64,000 bases of DNA from Cymbomonas tetramitiformis. Lineage: Eukaryota; Chlorophyta; Pyramimonadophyceae; Pyramimonadales; Pyramimonadaceae. Of the stretch, positions 44,801 through 56,762 are shown in pieces. Below the pieces are notes generated by a model. That model was not told where the DNA came from. It saw nothing but the letters and a program-made list of their open reading frames with translations, and ran no database searches. Each line of letters begins with the position of its first letter. The stretch's first letter is position 1. A program made the translations under genes and the position numbers. The stretch spans positions 1 through 64,000 of the forward strand of contig LGRX02024772.1 of assembly GCA_001247695.2 (NCBI GenBank), given 5' to 3'.

Positions 44801-46314
44801 TGCAGTCGAGGGCGGACGCACGTGTTGACATCGTACGACGCGCCGTCAGCTACTCGCACTCGCATGGGGTTTTCGTGAGGTCGAGGCGTCAGGGAGGGAA
44901 TGCTGCGTACAGTCTTGTCCGAGATAATGTTGGTGGAGCACCCACTATCCACCAGCACCTTTACGCGACGACCGTTCACGTACGCCCAGAACAACAACAC
45001 GGTGGGGGCCTTGGAATTGTTGATCTGCCGAGGTGGCGCTCGCGATGTTGATACAGCCGCCAAGAGATCACTCCAACCAGGGCTCATGTCCCCACTGTCG
45101 GTGATGCTGTTGAGCTGGCATACGATGGGGTCGTCCTTGGCATGAGGGTCGCCTAGGTCAAGAGGGTCGTCCATGTCAGAGTCCCATGGTAACTCGTAGG
45201 TGCCTGCATCGGCCAAGAGCCCTTGAGCGGTGGCTGTCTGCACCAGGTCCCTGGGTGGGTAATCAGGTGGGTACAAGGCCACTTGGATGACCTTGTCCTT
45301 CGCTGCTCGCGCCATATCATTCGTCGCCAAGTCACTTGCGTACTGGAGGAGTCCGTCTTCTACTTCCTCTTGCGCTTGTTCCTTGGCTAAGATGTGCAGT
45401 AGCTCTTCGTCTATAGGAGAGTCCCGCTCCAAATATGGGAGGCCACTGGCATAATCCCGCTTAAGCTTCTCTCGTTGGCGAACCTTCTCCAGCCCACTGA
45501 GCCACCTCCTCCTTGGTGCTCCTTCAGCTCGAGCTGCATGGGTCGGTGACAGCCATAGTCGGGGGCGGTCACTCCGTGTGGTTGAGGTTGCCTCGACCGT
45601 CGTTTTGTCGTTAGGTGAGGGCGTACGAGGTCGACGCCCAAGCTGGATGTCTTGACGTCGTCGTCGGTATTCTTGCAGCCTTTTAAGTTTGCTAAGGGCT
45701 GCGGGTAAGGGTGATCGAGCTCGAGCTTCTCGCTTGTTGGCGGCAACCGCGCTGTGCGTTGGTGACCGCGTGGGTCCTCGGCTGCTGCGTCGATGCCCGG
45801 CTCTCCAAAGCGGTGGGCTCGTGCCCCGCGGAGGTGTACGGGGCAGTGCAAGGTCCGTTTCAAGAGCCTTGATGGAGGACCTCAAGCCCCGTGTGCCCAC
45901 CTTGGAGCGTAGAGCGCTCGTCCCTTGCCCTCGGACAGCTCGAAATTGCCAACCTTGCAATGGTTGGCCCGTTGGCTCCAAGTGCACGCGGTAGCTCTCG
46001 GTCACCTTCAGGGTACGTCGGTGTCGTTTCTCAATGTGCTGGGAGTCGTCTGAGAGGTCCTCGCTCGTACACACTGGAGACTTGGCTTCCTTGCGAAGAC
46101 GAGCTTCGACCACTTGACGCTCCGGCGCGGGAGGAGGGCTAGTCATCGCCCGCGAGGGTAGCATGTTGAGCTCATCGGAGTCTAGGTATCCTGTGCAAGG
46201 AGCACTCCGCCTTTGACGTCGACGGGCTCTTCTCCACTTCTCCCGCAACTGCTGCTCCGAGAGGTAGGAGGGGGGCTCATCGCGGGGATGTGGGGTTCCA
46301 CAGCCCGAGCTCAT
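38883..46314 (-). CDS. Retroelement B pol: protease, RT, RNase H, Dam-like MTase, integrase, chromodomain, C5 MTase
   Basis: ATG at 46,314. One frame is open for 2,409 codons to a TGA at 39,085; the same frame then continues to the CACTA junction at 38,883 and resumes at 26,610. Domains by residue: basic region 1-430; aspartic protease ~440-560 (VLVDSGCSTNII); RT ~900-1080 (LVIDYKSINE, FVDDIMIF); RNase H ~1200-1290 (QTDASAVALGG); Dam-like adenine methyltransferase ~1497-1656 (FDVDACCDSMG, VWCNPPYTKD, MFLLPDY); integrase ~1748-1980 (HESPAAGHTG, CLIC, SIDF, CDRDSRF, AEHTN); chromodomain ~2157-2225 (EYMVKWVGMPRSENEW); C5 methyltransferase from ~2298 (LVLFCGTGSVERQF, ASPPCTEYSQA, FIENPRG). The TGA replaces the Arg codon after ENPRG and is one C-to-T step from CGA. 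All catalytic motifs are present. Confidence 0.9.
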
Positions 46315-46316
46315 TA
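46312..46316 (-). promoter_or_regulatory. TAATG overlap of gag stop and pol start in retroelement B
   Basis: Gag ends ...VPSKS and TAA at 46,316-46,314; the pol ATG is 46,314-46,312, sharing one base. This geometry fits coupled termination-reinitiation rather than frameshifting. Gag was traced in frame from its zinc knuckle to this TAA. Confidence 0.6.
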
Positions 46317-46511
46317 GGACTTGGAGGGTACTCCGAGCTCGAGGGAGTCCTCCGCGGCAAAATCCATTAGTTCCTTTGGCAACACCGCGTTGAGCACGTC
46401 GCAGTATTCATCCGTTTCCACTTCGGGCATGATCATGTCCAAGGTTTCAACCAGAAGTGCTTTGGCCCACTCCTTCTTACGAAGAGCAGCCTGTGGGCAC
46501 TCTCGAGCATA
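46314..46511 (-). CDS. Retroelement B gag: C-terminal end (after the pogo-like insert)
   Basis: Reading from 46,511, the frame completes a zinc knuckle (ARECP) and continues QAALRKKEWAKALLVETL to KELMDFAAEDSLELGVPSKS and TAA. C has the homologous sequence ARDCPQASQRPKEWAKCLL. The first half of the knuckle is on the other side of the 923 bp insert. Confidence 0.85.
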   Translation of the reverse strand, partial: YARECPQAALRKKEWAKALLVETLDMIMPEVETDEYCDVLNAVLPKELMDFAAEDSLELGVPSKS

Positions 46512-47434
46512 CAGTAGAAACTTTATTGTTTTTTATTGTTTTTCATGCAAGTGAAAAACTAATTGAAATGTAAAACTTTTTGGGACACATCAATTATATA
46601 TTTTTGAAATTTATCCTTATCTTTATCTTTGAGCTCCGCCATTTCAATTATTTAGATTCGAACTTTATTATTATCTTTGCAAGCCTTGAAATGCGGTTAC
46701 CGCGTTAAATATTGTGGTGTCTGTTTGTCTTGATCGGCCTTTGTGCGGATAAAACAAACTGCCTCATCGGCAACTCTATAACGATCAGATCTAAAATTGG
46801 TCGATCTAATCGTTATAGAATTATTAGTCGATAGCGGCCCCGAAATTCCTGCATTGATATCTTGGAGTTACTAAAACGTGCTTGATTTTTTAAGCATCAC
46901 CGCCGATGTAACGGCGTGTCTGCGCTCAGGTGGATTTGCCTAGGCCCACCTTGAGCACGGCGTGGGGCCCTATACGGCTCTAATCGGTAAAAACGGACGT
47001 CGTCATCGGATTCAGCATGGTCGAAAATGGTTAGGAACATACCCACCTTGTCGGGACCCTGTCGGTACATCACGCCTTAGCGGGGGATAGCGAAACGCGC
47101 GTGCCTGGCCGGAGCCCGCGCACGGAGCCGTATATGCGTGCAAGATATTTCGAAAATAGCGCTTGCAGCAATCTTTTAGCGTGTACCGAGCTTGTTTTTC
47201 GCTTTACCATTTTTTGCCCAGCCACGTCCGTCCGAGGCGCAGAATTAAATGCGCACTTTATCTCTACGTTTACCAGCTGTGAAAAGACGAGATCCAATAT
47301 TTAATTTTTGGCTTATCTTTTATCTTTTCACGCCTACCTGTCATATTTCAATAATTGATTCGAAATTTATCTTTACAGCGATTTTTTTCAAAGAAATTCA
47401 TTATATAATTAAAAAAGTAATAGAGTTTCTACTG
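46512..47434. mobile_element. Pogo/Tc1-mariner-like non-autonomous element, 923 bp
   Basis: Ends cagtagaaactttattgttt and, inverted, cagtagaaactctattactt. Both sides are flanked by TA. CAGTAGAAACT-type ends with TA duplication are typical of pogo-like mariner elements. No transposase frame is present. It lies inside the Tyr codon of the gag zinc knuckle of retroelement B. Confidence 0.85.
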
Positions 47435-47595
47435 TAGTGCTCTTTGCTTTGGCACAACCTGCAACCAGTGTACTCCGGGGAGCCCAGCCGTTGCCCAGTA
47501 GGAGTTGCACCCGCGGGACGATCTTCGGCTAGAGCTAGCAGCTCCTCCGAGACCTCCACCGCTGCCAGTAGCTGCACTGGCGCTCTCCTACTCGT
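47435..47595 (-). CDS. Retroelement B gag: segment between inserts, with first half of zinc knuckle
   Basis: From about 47,590 the minus strand reads VSEELLALAEDRP, GATPTGQRLGSPEYTG and CRLCQSKEHY. With ARECP beyond the insert this is a CCHC knuckle (C-x2-C-x4-H-x4-C). C has VTEELLAMATS, TPTGQRLGSPEYEG and CRLCKSMDHYARDCP. The 5' side ends at the CTCGT target duplication of C, and gag continues at 59,073. Confidence 0.85.
47591..47595. other. Target site duplication of retroelement C, left copy
   Basis: ctcgt at 47,591-47,595 matches ctcgt at 59,073-59,077 on the other side of retroelement C. Confidence 0.9.
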
Positions 47596-48048
47596 TGTAG
47601 GAGGCTACCACTCCAGTTTCTTCTCTTCTTTACACTTTCGGACTTATTCTATCTACACTTATTAAACGACCGCACGAGGTATGATTACGCTTGGTCAACT
47701 ATAAGACTTCGGTTTCGTAAATCTATATAGTTCAACTATCGGACTTCGGTTTCGTAAATCCTTCAAGTTATGCTTTTGCTTTCAAGTGCATGCTTTCAAT
47801 ACACAATATACAGCGGTTACGGCTTACAATTCTCAGTTCAGTTCTCATCTCCCCGAAACGGGTTACTCTTAGAGTTCTTATACATTCAGGAACTCTTTCC
47901 ATAACTCAACTGTACTGAGTACTCCGTACAACAGTCTAGGCACCTCACATCAACATCATTCTGATCGGTCCTACTGTACTCCGTACTGAGTACTTCTGCG
48001 TTTTATACTTAGCCGTTTTTCTTGCTCTTGTGCTTGCCTCCTAGCACA
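47596..48048 (-). repeat. 3' LTR of retroelement C
   Basis: 453 bp, minus strand TGTGCTAGGAGGC...GCCTCCTACA with inverted ends. The first 51 bases (to AAAACGCAG) are repeated at 59,022-59,072 as the remnant of the 5' LTR. The downstream flank is the ctcgt duplication. Confidence 0.9.
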
Positions 48049-48062
48049 ACTCCCCCCCCCTT
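48049..48062 (-). other. Polypurine tract of retroelement C
   Basis: Minus strand AAGGGGGGGGGGAGT ends one base before the LTR start TGTGCTAGG, as in B. Confidence 0.85.
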
Positions 48063-48769
48063 AGGGAAGGTCACGTCCACGCTGACCACGTCGGACCAGT
48101 AAAGTTTTTATACAGATCTTCTACTGTTGCTCTGAATGATTATACAGGTCTCAGCCGCCTGTTGTCTGGGATGACATTACACTTCCCAAGACACACCGCA
48201 ATAAGGAGATCGACCTCTTAAGCACAAGGGTCGGCCTCTCACCGGTCTGCCATCTGCACTACCAGGCTCCCCCAAGGCTCAAGGTTTCACATCCATTACC
48301 ACGCTCAAGGTTTTAAACCTCCCAACACGGCACACTTACAGGGGATGACAATAGGTTTGCCAATTACCTGACAGTTCTCGGGATGCCGGCCCGGAGGAAA
48401 GGTTTTAAACCTTCACCGCCTCCTCGGAGTGCTAGAGCTTTTACCCAGATCTCCAACTGCTGCCCGGTCGTGCCAGGTCCGGAGCCAATGCTCTCGTGAA
48501 ATGGATTATACAGATTTCCACCTGTTGCCTGGTCGCGCCGAGGCTAGAGCCACTGCTCACTTGGATAGATTACCCAGGTTCTCACCTGCCGCTTGGTCAT
48601 ACCAAGGCTCAGAGCCACTGCTCAAATGGATTATACAGATTTCCACCTGTTGCCTGGCTGTGCCGAGGCTAGAGCCACTGCTCTCTCGGATGGATTACCC
48701 AGGTTCTCACCTGCCGCCTGGTCTCGCCAAGGCTGGAGCCACCGCTCTTCCCGACGCTCCCCAACGCCC
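48063..48769 (-). repeat. 3' untranslated region of C with 62 bp tandem units
   Basis: Between the pol stop and the polypurine tract lie about five head-to-tail units of about 62 bp (48,430-48,750), with words ggattatacagatttccacc, ctgttgcctggtcgcgccga and ggctagagccactgctc, alternating with a gattacccaggttctcacct version. The remaining ~360 bp has no clear feature. B lacks a comparable UTR. Confidence 0.75.
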
Positions 48770-51700
48770 TCAATCGCTAAGACCACTCGCGTCAGATTCC
48801 CATCCGCCCTCTGGTATGATCGTCACCTCCGCTCGCACTCCCGCTAACGCTATCGGTTCTGGCTCAAACTCGGGCGGGTCACTCTCAACAACAGCTGACT
48901 GGACTAAAACGCTCATCTCGCTCAGATCCTCCCTGACAAGCAGTTCAGACAGGAACGCATGCACCTCTTCATGTAGGGTCAGGTTGTGGAAAAGCTGTTT
49001 TAACAGTGCTGACGGAATCCCATACAAATTCTCTCGCGCTCCCATGCCCTTCGCGAACACACCTCCGGCTCTCATCGCGCGCCCTCCTTGCGCTACTTTC
49101 TCGTGCCTACCGTGCTGCCGGAAGAACTCGCAAGGCGTATCGGAATCGCATACTCGCAAGGGTGTGCGCAACGGAACGTTGGTCCAGATGTGCGTGGGCT
49201 TCCTGTATGCGGTCCCGTATTTGCAGTACGTGACGAGGTGCGGAGCTGGTAGATTGCTCATGCAGCGACGCGTGTGCAACCCGTGGGGCTCTCTTCCCCT
49301 CGGGTTCTCAATGAAGTATGCTTCGGGCCTCAAGTACCGGATGATCTCCAATGTCCTACGAACTCGCCTGTCCGCAGCACGCAAATCTCGGATGCCTACC
49401 GTCTTCGCTTGGCTGTACTCTGTGCAAGGTGGGCTAGCCCAGACTACGTCGAAGTGTCCTGGTCTGAACTGTCGATAGTCCCATCGCATGATATCCTCGC
49501 AATGTGTGGGGCCCCACTTGGGCTGAATGTCTACAGCAACTACTTCGCTATTGGGAAATTGCTTAGTGAACTGCCTCTCGACTGACCCGGTCCCACAAAA
49601 CAATACAAGAATCCTAGACTGGCCGACTGGCTCCTTCTCAAGTGCTGCGGCTCCGTTGACTGGCGGCAGGGTGCTCTGAGCAGATACTCTCGCGAAAGTT
49701 CCTACTTCCTCATCAAACCTCTCCTCTGGCACCCATGGCATTGCTCCGTCCACCTTGAGCTCCTCCGATAGCGTGGTCCATACCGCTCCTGCGGACTCGT
49801 CGCGTCTCTTACGGACCCTAAGCTTCTCTCGCTCCACTCTCTTAGCCTCGATCCTCTCAAACTCCAACAACGCTCGGTTGGGAACACCGGGCCTGCCGGC
49901 TCCGTCCCACTCCAGATCCTCTCGGGTCTTCCACTCGTTCTCACTGCGGGGCATTCCTGTCCACTTGACCAGGTACTCTGTCCACCTCCTGCCCTGGCGC
50001 TGGCGCGTGCGCGAACGCTCCACCCTCTCGACGTGGGTTTCCTTGCGCCCGCTGACGTCCAACGGAGGAGGGGGAATCTCCTTAGCTCTCTCAACGAAGC
50101 GGCTGCCCGACTCTACTGGCGAAAGCCGGTCCACGGTAAACACATCGTGCACTTTCCACTGCTTAGGCGTCTGCAACCTATAGGCCGACGGTGCGCCTCT
50201 ATCGCTCGCGGGAAGGGCCATCTGCCTGTCGCTGTGAAAGACTTCCAGCACCCGAAGGGGCCCAAGGCGCTTCTTAAGCAACTTCTTGTGCAACCCGCGG
50301 TCGCCCGGCTGAGTGAGGTGCGTGGCATCCACCCAAACCTCATCGCCTACTGCGTAACTCCTGGACCTGTGACGCGCGTCGTACTGGGCGATCTGTTGCT
50401 GCTGAGCTAAGAGCAGCTTCTCCCTAGCGAGCTGCAACTGGCGAACAAACTGGCGGGCTGTCTCGTGGGCTGTACCCTTTTTTACTGCTGCGCCCCTCCC
50501 CCCCTTAGCTCGGCCTCTCCGTGATGCAAGTGCTGCCTCCACGAAGAAATCCAGCTGAGAGGCCGGAGCGTGACCATACGTCAGTTCAAAAGGGGTGAAT
50601 CCCGTGACGGCGGAACGAGAGTCATTAATGGCGTACTCGACCGGGGTACACCATAAATCCCAATCGTGCTGGTTGGCGTCGACGTACGCGCGCAACATGC
50701 GTTCGACCGTGTGGTTTGTGTGCTCTGCCTGCCCATCACCTTGAGGGTGGTACGGCGTGGTAGAGGCAACCTGGACTCCCATCAACCGATGTAGCTCGAG
50801 ATGCATCTCATCCCTGAAGCGGGAGTCCCGATCACAGACGATCTTCATGGGAGCGCCGTGCAAACGCCACACTTGGTCGAAATACATGCGCGCGATCTGT
50901 GCAGCTGAGCTGTCAGCGTAAAGCATGGGAACTACGTGCACCATCTTGGACAACTTGTCCGTGAAGGTAGCAAACGCGTCGTACCCTCGCTCTGTGCGGG
51001 GCAGCCCAGTGACGAAGTCGATACTAACCACTTGCCACAGTCTTACTGGGACTTGCAGGGGGTTAAGCTGACCGTCTGGATACCCGTTGCGTGGCCGGGT
51101 CTGTTGGCACACAACGCAGGATTTGCACCAGTCGGTGACATCCTTGCTCATGCGTGGCCACCAAAAGCGACGGGATACTCTGTCCAGTGTCTTATCCCTT
51201 CCTGTGTGCCCTGCTGCTGGGGACTCGTGTGCTTCGCGCATCACCAGCTCTCTGAGGGGGGAATCCTGAGCTAGCACTAGCTGATACCGCCCTTCTGCCA
51301 CTCGCCATATCATGTCGTCTACCATGCGAAATGTGTCTGTCCTCTGATGTGGGGCTGCGACCAGTTCCTCCTTCAACGAGCTGAGGTACTGGCTGCGTTC
51401 GTATTCCGCTTGCAAGGCGCGGACGAACTCATCAGCCTTCAGTGGGCCTGATGCTGCCCTGGCCCTTGCTGCAACCCCTGTAGTGACTAAAGGCTCGTCG
51501 GGTTCTGCCTCACTGTCCTTTCGCGCAGGCGGCGCTCGGGGCTTTGCCCTGCTGGCTGCTGGGGCCCACACCAGAAGGACCGGCCAGCGCAGCGGGGGTC
51601 GACCTCCATCAGGGGACTCGAAGAGGTGGTTGGGACGACCTTTTTCGTCCTTCATGTCAAAGACCTTGACCGGATGAAGCCCATACTTGGGGTGAATCAA

Positions 51701-53389
51701 CCGCCTCCAGGGGGCGTCATAGTCTGGCAGAAGGAACATCGCCGAGGTGTTTTCCGGATCGGCGCGCCACTCAGCAAGGAAATGCCGAAGAATTCTTTCT
51801 ATCAAGTCGGAATCCTTCGTGTAAGGGGGGTTGCACCAAACGTGTTTCCCGCGCCACTTTTCCTTCAAGCAATCGGTCCAATAGGTGTCAACCTGCCGGT
51901 TAACGCCCATGGAGTCGCAACACGCGTCAACGTCAAACACCCCGTACTGGGCTGCTATCTCCTCAAAGCGCTCCCTGATCAGCTTCCAGTCCTGGCGATC
52001 TACGACCTGGTCGTAGTGGGAGCTACTTTCTGGGGGCTTAACGGGCTCAGGTACCTTTCCGGCTGCCTTTGGATGACTCTGGGCCTCAGGGTGGGGGAAC
52101 TTCGGGTGACTCTGGACCTCTGCTGTGGCCTGTTCCCTAGCTCGGTCTGCTCTGGTCATGACTGCTAGCGATTCGGCATCCCTCAAGGATTTCTCGCCTA
52201 CTGCTAGGGTGGCAGCTGCGTCCAGCCAAAGGGCCGGCGACTCTACCCACGTGAGCCCATTCAGATGGGTGAGCTCACCAATGACCGGTGCTGGACTGGT
52301 GGGAGGGAAGGACTCGTCCTCGGAATCACTATACTCGAAGGTGGCGCCTAAGACAGATGTGGGATCCTCGTCCCCTTCGCATCTCTTGCCTTTCGGCTCA
52401 GAGTACTCGGGTCCATCAGATCCATCGGTGGTGCAATCCACTGCCCCGAGGACAGAGGTAGGATCCTCGTCCTCTTCGGACCCCTTGCCTGCCGGTGCGG
52501 AGTCTCTGGGCCCATCCGTGGCGCGATCCACAATCCCTTTTTCCTTCAACCCTTCTCTGGCTGACATTTCCTGATAGTCTGGTCGCCGGGACTGCGCGTC
52601 TGGTACTACTAAACAGCGCCCTGGCACGTGCTCCATCTGATGGACTCCTACCTCTACCAGGTCCTCGTACCAGCGAGCCTGACGTCGGCTGAGCTCCCTA
52701 GCTGGGGCGAAGAGCCACTGAAGGGGTTTATGGTCTCCCATGAGCTTAAATGATGTGAAAATCAGATAATGTCTCCAGGTGACCGTGGTGCAGTGATGGA
52801 TGGCACAAAGCTCCCGTTCCCCAGCGTGATAGTTCTGCTCAGCGCTGGAGAACTGCCGGCTTTCAAAGGCCAAGGGCTGTAAGCCTCGTCCCTGATCCTG
52901 CATGAGTACACCCCCTAGTGCTACTCCACTGGCATCTGTCTGCACAAAAAAGGGTCTGGAGCCGTCTGCTGCACCCTTTTGATCGGGTAGGGCCAAGGCT
53001 GGGGAGGAGATCAAGGCAGTTTTTAGCTGTTTAAATGCTGCCTTTTCATTCTCGCCCCAGGTCCAGTCCACGCCGGATTTGGTGAGGCGGGTCAACGGGT
53101 ACGCGATATCTGCGAAGTTCTGGATGTACCTCCGGTAGAAGCCACACATGCCCAGAAACTGTCGCACGTGTGTGACAGTTTCTAGGTCTGGCCAATCGCG
53201 TACCGACGCAACCTTATCCTGCTGTGGACGACATCCATCCCGATCCACCACATGCCCTAGGAACCGGACTGATCGCTTGCACAATTTGACTTTCGACTTT
53301 TTGAGGTAGACTGAATTCTTTCGGCATGCCTCCAGGACCTGGGGAGTTTGACAATCCCATAGGCATGACCAACCACTCGTACGCTCCAA
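48770..53389 (-). pseudogene. Retroelement C pol, 3' part: RT end, RNase H, Dam-like MTase, integrase, chromodomain, C5 MTase
   Basis: A 1,539-codon frame. The first ~20 residues are out of frame; homology with B resumes at VLEACRKNSVYLKKSKVKL (end of RT). RNase H ~141-223 (QTDASGVALGG); Dam-like methyltransferase ~455-611 (FDVDACCDSMG, VWCNPPYTKD); integrase ~710-940 (HESPAAGHTG, CVVC, SIDF, CDRDSRF, AEHTN); chromodomain ~1115-1183 (EYLVKWTGMPRSENEW); C5 methyltransferase ~1255-1437 (LVLFCGTGSVERQF, ASPPCTEYSQA, FIENPRG, then YCKYGTAYRKPTHIWTN), with no internal stop; acidic C-terminus. These enzyme domains look intact, but expression from this copy would need the broken RT region to be read through. 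Confidence 0.9.
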
Positions 53390-56300
53390 AGTGCGTAGTC
53401 ATTGCGGTTTTCTCCACGTCCTCTGCTTTCATGGGGACCTGCCAAAATCCCCAAAGGGCATCCATCGTAGAGAAGACGGTAGCCCCTTGTAGATCATCTA
53501 GGAGACTCTGGACATCCGGGAGGGGGTACTTGTCCTTGACTGTGATCTCATTGATCTGTCTGTAGTCAATGACTAGACGCAACTCCTTGGGATTACTCGG
53601 CTTGGGGACCATCAGCACAGGGCAGCCCCACGGAGAGGCCGAGGGTCGTATGTACCCTTTGGCTAAGAGCTCATCTAGCTGTTGCCGGAGTTGCCGCAAC
53701 TCCTCCTGCGACAGCTTGTACCCTCGCCGGTGCAAGGCGTTCCCATTCCAATCTGGCCTGAGCCGGACGCCGGACTTGAATTCCCTTGACTGGACTGATT
53801 CCGGCAGCTCTGTGCAAATGACATCTGCGAACTCCTTTTCCAGATCCCTAAGCTGCTGCCAGATTTCCGGCGACACCGTCTCGTCTATCTCGTCCTCCGG
53901 CGGTTCCGGGGAGGCCTGAGCAGTCTGTGGGGCTGGCGGCGAGGTAGTACCTGGCGGGGCGGCCGGTACCGGCGGGTCTGTGGTCTGCGGAGCTGGCGGC
54001 GGGACTGGTGCCGAGGCTCGCGACTTCTGACTCTGAGGACTCGGGACAGTGGGGACTTTTGGTCCCGGTGGCTGCTCGGTGGAAGGGCCACTTTCAGCAC
54101 CAGGCTGACCGACTGCTGCGACCTGGTCACGCCAACGCACTCGCTTACGCCGTGCTCGGGGTCGTCGCTCCGCGACCAGACCCCGGCCCTGCTGGAGCGC
54201 CGCGGCTGCCTGCGCGTGCCAGGTGGGTGGCTTCCCGGCCGCGTGATCCTCTATCGCCTGCCTACGCACCGCTGGCGGAAGCAACGCAAATGCTCCGTTC
54301 GCCTCCTGTTTGCTAGCGAAAAAGCTGAGAGGGTCAGGGTGATCCCCGGCCTCGTCGACCGTGCTCGCAAATCCCTGTGGCCTAATATCCTCGACCACCG
54401 CCCCTACTCTCTGCAAATGACATGCTCCTTCCACGTCACTGTAGCCGGACTCGGAACTGTCCGAGACCAACCCTCCCGGCCCCTCAGACTCCTCAGCTCC
54501 GTCCGGCACCGCTGCGCTGGGACGCACGCTGACTTCACCATCCTCGGACCCGGAGGAGGGTTCTGACGCCAGGCCTGCTACAACATCGTTGGGGGAATCT
54601 TCGTCGGAGTCTCCCCCCCCCTTGTTGCAGGCCAACGCGCCAAAAGCCCCATCGGGGCCGAGGTAGACGACGAAAGCCTGCTCTTCTCTGTTTCGGAGGG
54701 TCCGCAGGTCCCGGCGAGCCCGACGTTGGCTCAAAAGGACTCCCTGTACCAGTGCCATTGCCGTGTCCTTGGACCGACTGGGGTCCGGTGATCCCGGCGA
54801 ACAGCCGGTGATGACGACCTCTTCTCTGCCCTTGGTGAACCGGACCGAACCCCAGTTCTTATAATCCAGCGTAACCGGGGAAAGGTTCGCCAGCCAAGGA
54901 CCCCCCAGGATGACATCCACTTTGAGGTCGAGTGGCATTACCCGAAGCTCAACCTGCTGGCCGTAAGACCCCTTCGACGTCTCAGCAAGGAGCTTGGGCC
55001 TGATGCAGGAATTAGCATCATATGTGGTGCCGTCAGCCACTCGAACCCGCATGGCTTGCTCGTGGCGCACCGGCTTGACGCCGGAGAGCCTCTGCAGTGT
55101 ACTCTTTGCGATGATATTGGTGGATGCTCCCGAATCCACTAACACCTTGACTCTGACGCCCGCAATCCAGGCCCAAAACAGCAACAACGTCGGTGTGCGA
55201 CTGTGCCTGTCGAAACTCCTCGGGCGCGCTCCCATCGAGGACACCGCTGCCAGGGACTCACACCAGCTCGGACTGATATCGCCGTCCTGCATTATGCAGT
55301 CCAGGCGGGTGACTGACGTTTCTGCGTCGGAGTCACAGTCCGGGAGGCAGTAAGTACACGCGTCTGCCAGCAGGCCGATGGCGACTGCTTTCTGAACTGC
55401 GCTGCGCTCTGGGAAGTCTGGGGGGGACACTGCGACTTGGACTGACGTTGCAGCCAGTTTAGCCGCTATGTGCTTTCTGACTTGCTCGTCCCGGTGCATC
55501 AGCTCATTGTCTTGCTGAAGTTCCCTATTCTCCCTTTCCAACTCCTCCTTTACGAAGGCGTGGAAGTCCGCATGGCGTTCTGTTGAGGTAGAAGCCGGGT
55601 CCCTACCCTCTAACTCGTACCTGCGCTGCAATCGAGAGGTTCGAAGCGCCTTGTCTTCAGGAGTCAGCCATGGCCTGCGTTTCGGGCCCAAAGCCTGGCG
55701 AGCCCTGCTTCGGGTCAACCACGGCCGACTGGGCTTTGAAGTTCTCTCTGGTGGTGAGAGTTCTTCTCCTTCGGCAGGCTTGGGTTTGGCAACGCGAACA
55801 AACCGTCCGAACTCCTGATCCAAGATGGCTTTGCGTCGGCGATTGAACTCGCGCACCCTGACGAGCCGCTTCAAGCGCTTATCTAACTCTTCTCGATTCA
55901 ACTGGGGCTTACTAGTCGTGGGTCCAAGCTTCTGGCGCATCCGCCTTTGCCCTGCCCTCCAAAGCGCAAGGGACTTGACCGACCGGACCTCTGACTCTTC
56001 CAGCTTTAGATACCTTTCTAGCGCCCTGATGGCGGAACGCAGGCGAGCACTTGGCTGCTGGGCCTGAAAGGCTTTCCTAACTCTGGGGGGTAAACGCTGA
56101 GCTCTGAACTTCCAGTGCCCGCGAACTCTCGCAACATCCGACCCCTGGTTCTCCAGGTGCTGTTGGTAGACTGCCCGTGGCTCAACTGTGTGGCTCGACC
56201 GGTTTTTACCCCGGGTGTCCGCACCGGTGATCCAACAGAGCAGCTCCCACGGCTCCTCGGGACGCGGAACTGAGGCGGTCGCTGGGGTTCTGGCGGACTT

Positions 56301-56762
56301 CCAGAAGTTTGCCTGCTCTCTTTGGACGCGCTGCTCGACCTGTTCCCGCTCAGGAGGCTCTGGGCTTTCCGTGCGGGTGGCGGCTAGCATGTCTAAACCT
56401 TCCTGCTCATACCTCTCGACTCGACTCTGGCTCTTGAGGTGGCGCCTGGCGCTGCCACTAAGGTGTCTCCCACACCTTCTCCACCTATCATGCAGCACCT
56501 GCATCGCTGTGGACGCCGGCGCGGGGCCCTTTTGTCCCCCTGACCCCGCAGTGACGGGGCCCGCGCCCTTTACTGCGGGGAGGACGCCCCGGGCTGGGGA
56601 GCGTCCTCCTGGACAAAATCCAAACCGATGGCAGCCAAAGCTTCCTCCACCGACTCGTCCCCTATTAACGCCAGGGTGTCCTCCAGGAGGCACTTGGCCC
56701 ACTCCTTCGGGCGCTGGCTCGCCTGCGGACAGTCGCGGGCATAATGGTCCATGCTTTTGCAC
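53214..56762 (-). pseudogene. Retroelement C pol, 5' part: basic region, protease and truncated RT
   Basis: The frame overlaps the end of gag. The likely translated part starts at the first Met after the gag stop (MQVLHDRWRRCG, about 56,503). A long basic region is followed by the protease near residue 537 (VLVDSGASTNII). RT spans ~1000-1140 (LVIDYRQINE, FSTMDALWGFW, LVMPMGLSNSP). Immediately after SNSP about 42 residues present in B, including FVDD, are missing and the frame shifts. The deletion joins ctcccca to ggtcctggaggc. RT is therefore inactive here. Confidence 0.88.

Noticed and set aside
38883..46314. DIRS-type tyrosine recombinase element, suggested by the Dam-like domain
   Set aside because: A clear HHCC plus DDE-type integrase and a chromodomain are present, no recombinase motif is seen, and LTRs with a polypurine tract and 5 bp TSD (in C) fit Ty3.
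48429..49478. 349-codon plus-strand ORF
   Set aside because: It crosses the tandem repeats of the C 3' UTR and the antisense of the C5 methyltransferase domain, and shows no family features.
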